This document shows positions 45,281 through 59,084 of a DNA stretch of 64,000 nucleotides, piece after piece. A program made the position numbers and the translations under genes. How positions within the stretch are numbered: position 1 is the stretch's first letter; each line of letters opens with the position of its first letter. The DNA comes from Mugil cephalus (taxonomy: Eukaryota; Chordata; Actinopteri; Mugiliformes; Mugilidae): positions 6,428,357-6,492,356 of the forward strand of contig NC_061789.1 in NCBI RefSeq assembly GCF_022458985.1. Reading direction: 5' to 3'. The notes under the pieces were generated by a model. It did not search any database. It was not told the DNA's origin and was given only the letters and a program-made list of their open reading frames with translations.

Positions 45281-47162
45281 CTGCAGAGACAGTTTACGTT
45301 CGGTTATGGAGGACCCAGCTGCCGGGGGGCCGCTGACGTGGAAGGAGCAGTTTGGGATGGAAGACTCTAAAGCCATTTCCTTTCTAATGACAAAACATTT
45401 GGTGCGTGTCGAACCCTCTCCTGAGAGGCATATAGCGGGGGAAGTGGTGTCATCTGTTTTCCTGGGACAGTTGGTTATTGAGTAAATAGTGTGAGAGATG
45501 CAAGACAAGTCAATAAATATCATCATGTAGAGAAAACAAAAAACTGGGGAGAGAGCTTCAGGCTGTGGACTGACTTATCGTGAGGCTCCCCGTCCTTGTT
45601 CCTTTACCCGAGGATGATGGAGAATATGGTTCGACTCCAGTGGAGGAAACTGATTTCACACATCATTTGATGGAGGTAATAAAAGGGGCATAATTTATAT
45701 TAGTAACCTGCACGTGCGAGATGCGCTCCTAGTAATAATTGGCACTCAGCTGGAGCCGCCTGATTGCCATTCTAGTGCGTAAATACTTCAGATTTATGGT
45801 TGAGGAAAAAAAATATATAACCTGCATTAAGTGCCACCACCTGTACAACCAGAACCAAATCTCAGCCATCACCAGGTAACACAGCTCAACAATAAACCGC
45901 AAACTAAGTGCGTGTAATTCAGGTTCACTTAATTGGATTAACTGCAAATTTATTTCCAAATTGTCATCACCGGAGTAGAATATTAACACCACCTCCATCC
46001 TCCACCTGGTCTCAGATCCCTTTTAAAGAGGTTTGTCCATTGGGAGCTCATTTGTATTTTATGATATTTATTCTGTGCGGCAAGGGGGAAGGAAATGAAC
46101 TTACAAGCACCTCAGACAATGTGGTAGCAGCAGTTACTTTCATTATAAAAACATGAGTCTTTTTATTTCCTTCAATAAATATTGATTTTGTTTTGGAGAA
46201 ATGGCCGTTTGCCTGAAGCTCTATAATCACAAGTCTTCTTCTTTGCCAAACCGTTGCCGTAGCTCATGGCTCAGCCCTCATTTGCTCACTGGTTATTGTG
46301 CAAATTCAGTTTCTGTTGACTGTCTTGTCATCGTCCAATTGCATTTTAAACAAAGCTGAGGATGCCTATTGAAAACAATAAAATCAGCTATTTTAAGCGT
46401 TTTTACTTTTTTAATACCTGCACTTGTATGGACTCAGCCTTATTTATCCAGCTTATGGTTCTAAAAAAATAAAATAAAACTATAAAACTCGTAATAATAT
46501 ATATTTTTCTCTCTTTTTTTGAGAGGGGACTTGTAAATATGCAAGTGCCCCAATAAACTGCTCACGCATCTATTTCTTCCTTCTATTTATTAATAAAAAG
46601 AAAAAGCCCAAATACGAGAAAAAATAATATACTCTACTTCATAGTTTTTATTCAAAGTCACGTGATCATTAAATGCTACAAGTTTGCGCACTTTTCTACC
46701 GCTCCTTTATATTTTTGGAATTCAAACTGAGGCTTTGTCTGAAAGGACATCAGTTGTGTAAAAAACAAAGAAAAAAGAAACGAAAGAAACAAGAAAAACT
46801 CTCCTTGGAGTTGTCCATGGTTCTGAACCACAAGATCTGACTTCAGGAACGAGGATGAAAACCCTAACTTTGGTTTCAAAGATTGCGTTTTCAATCACCT
46901 TTAAGGGGTTTAAGCCTTTCCTGAATGCGTTAGGGGTATAAAAAAGAAAAAGAAAAAGAAAAAAAAGACACCGTATTCTTGTGCAGATGATTAGCCGAAC
47001 CGAGAAGCTTGATCGAACCGAGAGTAAGACAATATGTTTATGAATGTTCCTTTGCAGAGAAAAGTCGCAAAACGTCTAGTATCATTCTGTCTCCGTGGAT
47101 TTCTGCTCAATATAGATAGATATACATTGAGAAAATGAACAAAAGGAAGGCATAATACTTAC

Positions 47163-47315
47163 TTTGAGAAAACTTTGGAGTTTAGGGTGGAAGTGGGAGC
47201 CACAGGTGGTCTGTCACAGGAGCAGAGGTGTCTAGTTTCTGTCGTCTTCGGTCTGTTTTCACTCTGCAGGTCGCTGCACCTTGGTTCCAAAACTCCGACA
47301 GAGGTGATTTATATA
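47163..47315 (-). promoter_or_regulatory. pyy: pyy promoter and untranslated first exon
   Basis: TATA box TATATAAAT on the minus strand at 47315-47307. The exon would start near 47280 and end at 47163 with a strong donor (CTCAAA then GTAAGT). It joins the acceptor TCTCTGCAG directly before the pyy ATG. A four-exon gene with an untranslated first exon is the standard NPY-family plan. Confidence 0.65.
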
Positions 47316-47319
47316 GTTT

Positions 47320-50300
47320 AGCAGCAGCAGCAGAAGGAGGGGTTACACCACGCGTGTCTCTCTGCGTGTGTCTCTGTGTGCATGTGTGTGTGTGCGCGCG
47401 CGAAGGAAAAGGGTGCGTGAAGAGGCCAAATGCGTCAGATGGTGATGATGATGGAGACATTACTAACGCGTCGGTCACGCAGTCAGTCTTGTGCGTTTTT
47501 TTTTTTTTTTTTTGATAGAGTTAACAGATGACATTTTGGGCCGTGACACTCTGTAAAAGCTGAGAAAAAAAGAGAGAAAGAATGTTTGCAGTGAAATTTC
47601 TTCTGCTTCCACCAGAAGAAGAACACGTCGTCCAGGCTGAGGGGGTCATCCGGACCTCTCCTTCTTAAGAAATTACAAACGGTGTGGCCCTCCTGTGGGG
47701 GGAACAAAAAAAAATAAAAAATAAAAATCTATGAAAATATGATTTCACACAAATTAAAAGGGATTCCTTCTCTCGTAGAAATGGTGCCTTTTGGGGGCAA
47801 CACTGCATCAGATGACGGCTGTGGAGTTATAGATAGTGTGATTTGATTTGATTTGATTTGAGCATTTTATCAAAAAGAAAAAGGAATAACATGTGAAGAA
47901 AAAATCTGGAATGACTACCCAGTGGTACTGATATTTTAATGGCTTCTGAATGCAGCCTGCTAGTGATTAGCTCATACATATGTATACATTTGAAGTAAAA
48001 ACCTCATTATCTACTTTATAACTATTTCCTTGAAGTACTTAAAGTAAAATACAGTATGCGCTATGTGTCTTAATGGTATGCTTTGTCATTTTTCGGTGCA
48101 AATGACTTAAAATTGTCTTAAGAACTTAAAAACCAGCATATTTGAATTCTTTTGAAAAAACACAATTTTTAGCAAACACAGTGGTGTATTTATTGATATT
48201 GTAACCGTCAAACAAAAAATGACTTATTCTATTAAGCTAATGAAATTCTGGTGACTCATCCCACACTTGGAGGCGTGTATTAATGTGCGACCAATGAAAT
48301 GTTTTCTAGAATTTTTATGTCCCTCCCTCACTATGTGCATGGCCTTTGCCAGCAGCTTTCCTGTAAATCTGCTGGTGAATGGTGGACGGAGCCTGTTCGG
48401 GCCATTTGAGCTGACCAGTCAGATCAGTTTGGGGGATTAGGCTTTCCCTTCCAGTAGTTTGCGTAAAAATGCAGAAACCAATATCTTTCTGGACACTGTT
48501 TCATGGAGATTTCAGGAAACATTTGGGACCGCTGGCCTGGAAGCAGCCCGACTTCCCCCACTCACAAAAATAAACCCAACAACAAATAACTGTGTAGTCA
48601 TAAATGCCATCTGAGTGCAGTTGAATTGAATTTGTTGACTTATATTCCAACTGTATGTTACCGGGCTCATGTTATTGTAAGCCTGGCTACAACTGACCTA
48701 GTCTAATAGAGTACAGAACACTGATATTCAGTTTTATGCAGCATTAGAGATGCAGACACATTCCCCTTTTTTTGTCAAGATATGACCCTGGATTTGTGTG
48801 GAATGTAAAACCTTAAAAATTGTACTTAAAAAAGAAATCTTTATCTATTCAGTCCTCTCAGGGTCCAATGGCAGCTGCTGACAGAGGTTAAATCAAGGGG
48901 AGTCGAGCACAAATATCTTTGCTTTACAGCAATGTAAATATTACATAAAGTAAGACTTTTGAACAAGTGATGTTGTGTGTTGTGTGAAGCTTAGCTACTT
49001 CCCCTTTGTGTCACCAGAGGAACTAGCTAGTTTCCGCTAGCTGACTCGATGTTGGTACAGCTCTTCACTCAATAGTTCTTGTTACTTATTGTCAAGACTA
49101 ATTTACTGGAAAACTACAAACAGAATTTATTCATCTCTAAGTACTAAACCAAATCTTAGGAGCGTATGCAACTTGAAGGACTTTCTCATTTCTCTATTGG
49201 CGCCATCTCATCTTGTCTCTCCATCTATCCGTTTGTTTTGGCCCAATTAGTTGATTTAGGGCCATCGCTATAATCGTGACATGATGATGTGCAAACTGTT
49301 GTAATTTCTCTGGTCAAATTATTATCAACAAAATAAATAAAGTGTATGTAAAGTATTGAAGTACTGAGGAATGATAGAAGAACTACGAGGTGAAACCACA
49401 CGGCTTTACAAGTTGCCCTTTTTTGTTCACCATCGCCTCCATCTCCTCCACTCCTTCTCTCCCTTTGATATGAATGACATCATTGTTTTGCAGCTAATGT
49501 GAGTCACTGAGAGTGACTCTGATCCTCTCTGATCTTCCTCCCCTGGTTGCAGACCTGCAGCGGCATCGTGTCCTGCCAGATCTGGTGCAACCATGTCAAC
49601 CTGGAAGAAATTTAAAAATCTAATCTGCTTGGCAGTGTGGCCACTCAGACAAAATCTGATTTACAGCACACCCGACACTACAGAAACACTATACAAAGCC
49701 ACGACGGAGGTGATTTTGACAGGAGTAGAGCTGTCTTCATAGGGCTTTTTGGCCCTATGGGTTGAAGGTCTTGGTCAAAAAATGGACGAACACATGAACA
49801 ACCGAAGCACTGATTAAGACACTCAGAAATTGACGTGATATTTGAATTCACGTGAGGATTTTTTGGGGGGTCGCCACTTCATACGCTGCTGGCTATTTGT
49901 GTGCTACAGTAACATCTTGAACCTGCAGATGCATGGAACTGACAAGACCTCAGAGGGCGCCCTGTGGTGTCTCGGGTCAAGTCTTCAATGCAGATCAGTT
50001 TCACTGGTCTCCTTTCTCTGCTGCTGTTGGTTCTGCGTTTGTAGCATAGACTGTATATTAAAATGTACAATGTGTCCTCACTTCCTAGCATTCGCATGAT
50101 GCTATTTTCCCAGGGATATGGGCAGCGCCATCCTGTGACTTTTGAGTCTATGCAGGTATCGATATCGATGATCCCACCACATTTCCTCTAGACTCACTTG
50201 TGTTTTTGTTTAATTACCTCCTACAGTTACAAGGAAATGTTGGATTATACACTGTACTTATTATTAAATTTGTTTTTACAACTCTCATGGTCCCACAAGA

Positions 50301-51360
50301 CTGCTTTATGGCGCAGTTTTTGGTACATGTCTAAGTAACAAGTAAGCAGGTCCTAAAGTTTCCCAAAATTGTCACAAGATGGTCAGTGGTTTTCAATTCT
50401 CCAGTTAGTGGTCATAATGTAGTGGCTGATTTGTGTACATTCAGTGTGCAGTGTAATTAAAAAAGCAAAAATCATGAGGAAGGGGTTTCACCTGCACTGA
50501 CCTCCTGTCACTTGATCCCAGTACGTTTTAGTAATAATTTTAAATTGCTGACTCCAACAAATCACATTTTAAAACAGATCATTGTTCTCTGGCATTTGAT
50601 TCTGTTTGAGCTTTTTTTTCAGCAATTCAGAAAATTTTTGTCATCTTTAAATGTGCTACATAAATACATTTTACTTGACTTGACAAAGCGTTCCAGTGAA
50701 TCCAATAACATAATATTTTGAATTACTTCCTTTTAAAGACAATTAATAATATATCTTTTTCTCCAAATTCAATTTTGCATAGTATAAACTACCATAGATA
50801 GAAATAATTCACATTAATCCGTTTCCTTACAACAATGGGATGTTTCAATTGCAATTAAGTCAAATTCATCCAGCTAGATGCTGCCTTTAATATGACTCTA
50901 ACATCTTTTGACTCAACCTCAGTACCATCCTTCCTAGTGCGAAGATAAACCATGTAACATGTTAAGCACCAGTTGGACATGATCTAATGAAAACAAGAAA
51001 GCAGATTCCCAATCCAATAGACATGCTGGAAACTGAACACATCCTCAACCAGGTCGATAAGACTCATTGATCGCCCCCTTCCCCCCGACTCTGCAGTTTG
51101 CAGTTAGTTCGGAGTCGTTATTGCCCCAATTAAGTGGATCGTAATCATCGCAGAGTGCGCCTGAAAGCTGTTTCACACTTTGGGGACCTGCTGGGCTAAA
51201 TGAACGTACACACAAGGACATTAACAAAATGGCTTACACTAAAGGAGTAGGAGGTACAAAGTATGGGAATGGGAATAACAGGAATAAGAAATAGGAAGCC
51301 TGTTGCAGAATATTTTTTATAGGGAGGTCAAAGTCTTGAATATTTAATCTAGGGTGGTGC
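47320..51360. other. Intergenic: no gene seen
   Basis: Poly(T) at 47497-47512, a (GATTT)n tract at 47839-47860, and repeat fragments at 50046-50300 and 50318-50437 (right end of the CACCGATCAG MITE). The rest is unique AT-rich sequence; small open frames lack splice logic or homology. Confidence 0.55.
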
Positions 51361-51368
51361 ATCTCTGT

Positions 51369-51939
51369 TAAATGGATACACCATCCCTATGTGTAATTAA
51401 GTCACTCACCGTATTCCATAGAGTTGGATAAGTGAAAAAAACAACAACACATTTTTTAATTGGTCCAGGCATTGTCCTAATCCGGCTGTTAGCTTTAGCT
51501 TAGCATAGGTGCTGTAATGTAGTGTCGCCAATTAGCCAGTCGCTGCAAAAGTGATAAATAAACTTAATAAGTTACTTGTTCTGGCCTGTAAATTCACATC
51601 GAGCACAAATGTCAATGCAATTAACACGAAGGGATTAAATAGTGCAGATATGGACTAGGGACTATTTTCCGGCAAAGCACCGCTGCCAGACACAAAGACA
51701 CAACGCAGCACCTGAAAACCCCCAACTTCAGTCAACACACCGGGGCGACTGGTTTTCAGGTGCTGCGTGGTGTGCTCTTGAGTTTATTTATCACTTTTAC
51801 AAATGACCGGCTAATTTGCATCACCACATTACAACGCCTGTGCTAAGTTAAAGCTAACAGCTGCTGCCGATGGACAATGCCTGACCAATTAAAAACACTT
51901 TCACTTATCATCTAATTCAGATAGGGGCGTATCCTTTAA
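51369..51939. mobile_element. Fold-back MITE with TTAA edges
   Basis: A large palindrome. The left arm (about 51369-51572) and right arm (about 51776-51939) are inverted copies: left TTAATTGGTCCAGGCATTGT, right ACAATGCCTGACCAATTAAA; left GTTAGCTTTAGCTTAGCATA, right TGCTAAGTTAAAGCTAACAG. An inner pair around 51700-51766 repeats CGCAGCACCTGAAAACC inverted. Both outer edges are TTAA, the target site of piggyBac-type elements. No ORF. Confidence 0.8.
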
Positions 51940-54013
51940 GGCAAGACTGTGAGTTGCTTGCTCCATGCAGTAAAACTATAAGGAACAGTCTCAATACTAG
52001 CAGAGACTCCTGGTGACTGAGGCTCAGTATGTCATAAGTCCACCTCATTATGAGGGACTTGAATAAAACACTAAATCACATCGTTTTTCTTTTCGGATGT
52101 TCAATATCAGGTTAAACATGATTAATGCATTTTTCAATTGCATTTGAAGGATAGATGAGACTCGCTTTTGATCTCTGTAGGCATTTTTTATTTAATTTTT
52201 GTGGCTGTCAAGCTACTCTATGGTGCGTTTCCAATTTCATTAATATCATACACTATAAATGAGTAGGTGTCATACATGTATACAGTAAAGGCATATAATT
52301 CAATTACTTATTTACTAGTGCAGTACATCCCATCTTATTTTGCCTCGTGTTAAATGACATATGTAACTGAGACACTGCTATTAGTCAGAAAGCATTCGGA
52401 TTGGTTCATTGCAAAGGCGAATCAGCTAATGCTTTTGTGCTTGGATAATGTGATTCTTTACGGTTATGACGCATTTACGGCACGTTTGCAAATGCAAGTA
52501 CTCTGAGGAAGAATTACTAACAATGTTCTGTTATCTGGTTGTAGGATGGGTGCAATGCACCAGAAACGGCATTTATTTTTGTGGCTTTTCCAGACAAAGC
52601 GCGCACTCATTCATCTGCCCATCTCCCGTGATGTCATTGTCTCTCTGATTTACATCAGTCAAAGCAAGTGCAAACATGTCTTCGCTCTCAGCTTTTGTCT
52701 AATCCCCGAGCAAACACAGGAGCCGCTTACTTTGTGCATGTGGTTGAGAATGTGGGTGTGTTTGGAGAAGCCAGGACACCATAGTTCCTTCCACAAATAA
52801 CTATCTGTGATAATGCGCTGCTAAAAGGGCAATCACTGTCTGTCATGTTTGTGTGTGTGAGTGTGTGTGCCAGTCCTGCTTGCACTGATGACCTTTTCGG
52901 CAAGATTCAGCATCTATACGGATGACAAAAAGATAAAAGCAGATTTTCATTTCAGCCGCCGTAAAGACGAAGGAACTGAACGACACCCGACGGAATAAAA
53001 TGGAATGATCCGGAAAATTGCCTCGATGTGGCTCATCCAGACGGACATGAAAGATATTGACGGAAACCAAAAAAAAGGGGGCCCATCGTACAGTGAGCGT
53101 GATATTGAGCTGGTGTGTATGCACGGATCAAAGTGAATTGACCTTTCAACTGAATTGATTAGACTAAGTCTCACTGTTTGTTAGACGATCCTATGATAAA
53201 TCCTATTGTATCTAAAATGAGCATGTGGCTCTTTGGAGTGTAAGTTGCAGTATCAACTCATAACAATGAGTATCGTATTATCCACTTGTCGACGTGCTGC
53301 TCATTCCACATGCATTTAGGTCTTTCATATTCGAGCAAACACGCAGTATTTGAAATGAATGTTCATTTTATATGATTTATACGAACGTATAAAATATTGA
53401 AAATTGAAATACACGATTAGCATAAATTACATGGTACTGCTAAAAATAATATAATAAATATGTGTTGATTTTTGTTGCTGTTGTTGTTGCTTCGGTCAAA
53501 TTACATTGACCTGGATCTTGTGAAATGGCACATACATTAGTATGCACGATCAGCCACCTTAAAAACTGAAGAAAGTGGATAACATACGTCTTGCAGTTAT
53601 GTCAGCATAATGTTCTGCTGAACTTTTGGACTGGATCATCGTGAGAGCCACTTGACATGTACACACTAGACGCAGCCATCTCCAGCGATGAACAAGAAAG
53701 CATTAGAACAACTCAAAAACATGAGAACAACACAAGGTGTTGACGAATTCATAGATCCAAACTGATCAAATATCTAGAGTTGATCCACATAGACCCCTCT
53801 CAACCTACGGACCAAGTCCCACTACAATGCTTGCAACACCACAGGCACCAATCTTCATTCTAAAATGTAGGAAGGTGGTCATAATGTTATGCCTGATTTG
53901 GTGTATATTAATAATGTACCAGTGTGTGTTCTCATATGAGTTTTCCTGCAAATCCATATCATTTTAATGTTAACATGTTAATAGCCAAAAAAGAATGTGC
54001 CATTGCACCTGCG

Positions 54014-54072
<59 letters not shown>

Positions 54073-57000
54073 GTCGCATGTTGGTTGCATTGATGTATCA
54101 ACTGCAGCCCCTGTAAAGGTGAATTGCTGAAGCGGAGGAGATGGCAGACTTTAACCAGCGCTGATAAACACACGCGCCGTCCTGTCATGACATACTCAGA
54201 TACCACATACACACTGTACACAAGTCCTTGGTGCCAAATTACCAAATCATTTAAGTTATAATAATATAATAAAAAGGAATTTACCAATGGAAAATGCAGG
54301 TGTTTGAAAAACGTGGTGCACATCTGTTGCAAACCACGTGTAGCCACACCACCACACACACACACATCACACAACACACACCCACAACACACACCCATGC
54401 TTTTAAGCATTCCTGTTGATTTAGAGTTGTGTTTTAAATCTGATCTATGACCTCGTAGCCATAAGCCAGCTACGATACCAATAGTGCATGAACATATGGA
54501 CTGGGGTGGCTGAGTTTTATTATTCTCATTTGTGTATATTCTAGTGTTTGATATGGATTCTTTACTGCTCTAAAATGACTATATACTCTATAATGATATT
54601 GATGGTTCATAGTAACGATCCTAACAAGCAGAAATGATTCTATCAGTTGCTAATCTACTACTAACCAAAGATCATCATCTTTCGTTATAAAGACACAACC
54701 ATATGGAAAAGTTTCGATGAAATGAACAACTTAAGGAGGCACATTCTCACTGAGTCCCTGCAACACTTCCCATATATCCTTCATACTGTTGTCGACTAGA
54801 TCCTATGGTGACAGCTCAATCAGCTGAACATACAAATGTCGACACTGCAAGAAAGTGCTTGGATGTAATGATGCTATGATCTGATGGAAATACATGGACA
54901 TGAAACGAATGAGATTAAGACTTATGACCTTTATAGTTTTGTCAAGAGCATTAGCCAGTTACATTTGTTGGCTAGCAGATGTGCAGAGAGACAGTCAGTG
55001 GATGGAAGTAAACGATAAAAGAAAATCTTTCAAAAGACAAGTATGAACAGGCAACAGACAAGGAAGGATTAAAGTGAACAGGGCTGGGCTTACTGCTTGC
55101 TCGATCAATAGCTCATTCACACAACTTTACATCCTGAAAACGTTGGCTATTGATAGAACATAAAAATGGTAGACAAACATTTGAAAGACAGCAGATCAGT
55201 TAAAGCAATTCAAATTTATAGGATGATGATAGTGACAACTAGAAACTAGCCACATAGGTGTACTGACCAACAGTGTACCGACAGGCATCATTGCTGCAGA
55301 GATACAGATGGTATTGAAAAGTGAGATGCTACTTCTTTGCAACACTATATATAAACTATGCCCACGTCTCACAGCTCAACAACCCAAATCACCACACGCT
55401 TCACATTGGCATTATCGAAAAGCTGGATGATTGCACAAATGTGAATCTTGAAAGCGTAAATAAGACGCGCTTGCAGTTTTGTAAAACTAACAGATTCACA
55501 TATAATGAGAATCTCAAAGATCTTGACTAATCGACAATGTTGATAGGCTAAGGCTGATCGTACAGTGCATTGTGGGCGAGGCCTTTAGTCAATTGTTGTT
55601 ATGTATCATCATAATTTGTCACTTTAGGGCAGCACACTATAGCGTTAGTGTGTCTGTAAGATCAGCTGAACGATGTTTGTTGTCGATCAAAAGAGAAAAG
55701 CACTCCTTCGACTCATTGCACCATTTATATTGTAACACACAAAATGTAAAAGACTTTAATTGCCCTAGCAAATGCATTGTTTTTTGTTGTGTTGTTTTGT
55801 TTGCTTCATCACCTTTGAGTTTGTCTGGTTCTTGGTTGGAATCATCTGTCCTACGTTTTGTCAGGATCTAGACTTTTTATAGATCCCTTCACTTCATCAT
55901 CGTAGACTTTTTGTGGGGGCTTATGGCAAAACATCACATAGCTGTAACACGAGTTATCATATTTTAATGGACTACTTTTGGCAAGAATGTACGAGGAAAA
56001 TGCATATTTTAGAGAATATACTAATACACTCACTCCCCAAGACCGTGAGTGTTATTTTAAAAACTTCTGACTGATGTGACTACATTCACTGACCCCTACA
56101 CTCTCAGTCGCTGGATGGACCATTTGACCAAAGGAGGACACAGAGGGAACAGAGTCTGGTCTGTCTTTATCAAGTGAGGCCACTCCAACAAAGATATTAC
56201 AACAAGTAAGTGGAACCACTGTGGAGGGTAATGTAGCAACTGCAACTTCAGCTTGGACACCCCTGAAACATGCAATTAATGTTGCGTTAGCTACAGGCTA
56301 GCATTAGTATTAATCTCATAAATACTTTATTGATCCCAGGGGGAAATTACTTTTCATTACAGCAGCTCCCACCCAAAGTGTACCAGTGTTAGGAACAAAC
56401 AGGAATGTAGGCAATAAGAATAAGTAAGAGAATATAAAAAATATATGGAAATATATATGAGACTTGTTGCTCTACAGTGACATTGAATATAGGGTTCTGC
56501 ACAGCGGGGAAAAATAAGTATATGAAAATAATGAAATGAAGCATGTGTTCAAATTTCAAGTTAGTGTTTTTGATTATTGTCTTTGGTTTTGACACCAAAA
56601 AAAATAAATAAAAAATACATCAAGATGACATTTCCACAGTTGACAGTGACTGCCTCAAGCTTCTCTCCGTTTTGCCTCCAGCTAACGCCATGACTTTACA
56701 GTGACGTAGGCCATGTAGGCGCCTGTATTGCATGTTGATGTGATTTTCAGTGATATCCATACTGAGTCTCTTTATGCACCGTATTGCAAACAACATCATC
56801 CAGACTTGAGAAGATCTTGTGCAGGTTGTGGAGTTGTAACTTATTTACTGAGATCACTGAATTTATTAGAGAATAAGTGTTGGTGTAGTTTGTTGGTATG
56901 ACCAATCATTTAAGGTCTTCATCACAGCAATATGTTACATATCTGGCGAGGTGCACATCTGGTGTAAGGTAGGAAGCTAGGGACTGCCTGCTAAGTTTGG

Positions 57001-58400
57001 CCTAGACTTCAAACTCCAAACAATATTTAAAATGTCTTTGTCACTGGTGTACAAATCAAACTCCAATACCCATAGTACACGATGTGAAATACAGCTATTG
57101 TTTTTTGTTAGTTTTTTGTGAAAAAATTGACAGTACAAGGCTCCATTTGTCACCTTTGATGAATCAGTTGCCGTCATGTCATAACTAATGCCATTTGGTG
57201 GGCATCTTGATCCAAAATGACTCACAATAACTGACAAAAGTCCAGGCACTTTAGGATGGGAGGCCCAGTGTGAATAAAAGACCAGTCCCTTGTGGTGTTA
57301 CAGTGTCTAACCATTTCCACGTAGGGATACAAATAAAGCAGCGTCTACCCAGACTGTGGAGGTATCATTTCTGTGAAAGGAGATCAGCATTAGCCTGTAA
57401 TAAGTTGTTTCACAGCAAGTACGCTGTGAAGCCTTTGCTTCAGGTAAGGAGATCTTACTTTTATTTGAGTCATCCATCTGATTTTGTCAGGTAGTCGTAG
57501 AGCAGCGCACTCGCTGATGCAAGAGGTGGAATAATGGACTTATTGTGATACCTGGAGAGAGATAAAAAACATAAGCCTGCAGGTTGAAACGCTCTCCACA
57601 GCTTGCGTCAATGCTGCTGTGACACTCCGGCATATAGTAAGGTAGAACAGTTGTATTGTGGCATTAAAATGTAAACGCTCAGAGCTACACAGCCTGTGCT
57701 GCTAAGTCACTGCGTTTAGTACGCTGCTTTAACTGGAAACTGGAGCATTGCGTACATTGTATCGAGTTTAGAATAATTATTTTAAATCTTGCCCAAATGT
57801 CAATGAATCTCATTTTGCTTAATTCATTCCTCATGACTGTAGAGCTGGAAAAGATGCCGTTTGCAGATTGCGTGAATGAGCGTTAACACTAAAAAGCTGC
57901 TTCAGACGCCATCTGCAGCTGTTTGCTAAATCCTCCAGTCTAATTTAAAAGGGTTTCAAATACGCACATGATGGAGACATCGCTCGTATAATTCCTAAGT
58001 ATTGTGGCCAAAACTTGATTTACTCTCAGTCACATAGCTCCCAAAACCTCCTTTCTCCATTCGTTTCTGCTGTGATACAATGTATTCATCTTACAGTGGG
58101 TGTCCACGTCAACCATTATGGATGATCTAACATTCACACCCACTTCCCACAATAATCGGCAGCTGTGTGGATCAGTCATGCATTGTCATCTTATCTCATC
58201 TTGGCCTTGTTTATAACACGTTTTGGGTACACACCACATTAGGATAAACACAAATCGGTGTCTCCCTCCCCTATTATGGCAGTGTGGCTGTTCAAATCCA
58301 AAGCATTGAGATAAGGGATGGTTCAGTGTCACTGGAGGCTTGAGTCTTGACTAACTTGAAACTCTAAGAGCCACAAATAGGCCTCCACATTGAGATGCCA
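51940..58400. other. Intergenic: no gene seen
   Basis: Contains a CACCGATCAG MITE remnant (about 53610-53907, ending GGTCATAATGTTATGCCTGA), a (TG)n microsatellite (54016-54071), and a retroposon-tail-like piece near 56318-56440 (TTTATTGATCCCAGGGGGAA). Otherwise unique AT-rich DNA without supported exons. Confidence 0.5.
54016..54071. repeat. (TG)n microsatellite
   Basis: About 28 uninterrupted TG units; smaller CA runs at 54347-54391. Confidence 0.95.
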
Positions 58401-58404
58401 TATA

Positions 58405-58712
58405 TAGAGCTCCGGGCGTCACGTGAGTTTTTTGTTGGCACCGCCATATTGGCAGGCTAAAAACAACGTCTCTTCGTCACTGTTAGGGTTAGGGTTAGCG
58501 TTTTATTGCACTAATACACATCTGTGTTGCCGGATCTTTGCGAATCCGATCAAATGATTTCCACTTTGCTTACTATTCTGGCATCGTGTGACACAACAGC
58601 CCCAAGTTAATTAGTTAGTTGCTCACAGTCGTCATTAGAAAAGAGCGCTTTTCTGCCAATATGGCGGTGTTGTGATTAACGACTCAGAGTGACGTCAGCT
58701 CCCGGGGCTCTA
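58405..58712. mobile_element. MITE, 308 bp, with inverted ends
   Basis: Left TAGAGCTCCGGGCGTCACGT, right GTGACGTCAGCTCCCGGGGC then TCTA, inverted to each other. Second inner pair GCCATATTGGCAG / CTGCCAATATGGCGG. A TTAGGG tract lies inside (58484-58498). No ORF. Confidence 0.75.
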
Positions 58713-58744
58713 CTGGGATGCTAACGTATTATTACGTCTTGGAG

Positions 58745-59080
58745 ATATAATGGAACTGGGCCTTTAAGGACTTTGTATATAAGGAGGAGGATATTAAATT
58801 CTGTGCTGGATTTAACAGAAAGTCAACGAAGAGAAGCTAAAACTGGAGTAATATGAACTCTCTTTCTAATTCCTGTCAGTGCTCTCGCTGCAGCATTTTG
58901 AATCACTCTGAGGTTTTCTAGAGAGCTATTTGGGCAACCAAATAGTATTGAATTACAGTAATCCATCCTCAACGAAACTAAACTAATTTTTCAGCATCAT
59001 TTTGAGACAGGATGCTCTGAATTTTGATAATATTATTCAGGTGAAAGAAAGCAGTCCCGGGCACATATTTTATGTGAATT
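58745..59080. repeat. Dispersed teleost repeat, degenerate
   Basis: Blocks such as GGGCCTTTAAGGACTTTGTA, CTCTCGCTGCAGCATTTTGA, ATCACTCTGAGGTTTTC and GAAAGAAAGCAGTCC follow the order of a very common fish repeat. Class not decided from sequence alone. Confidence 0.55.
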
Positions 59081-59084
59081 CAAG

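Noticed and set aside
45281-45526. N-terminal extension of the pyy frame
   Set aside because: It lies upstream of a good splice acceptor directly before the family-typical start MAVMLKPW, and reads intron sequence.
49540-49620. Possible exon after CCCCTGGTTGCAG
   Set aside because: An acceptor-like site and a short open stretch, but no partner exon or homology.
53970-54410. 146-codon minus frame with (TH)n
   Set aside because: Product of the TG microsatellite; no coding support.
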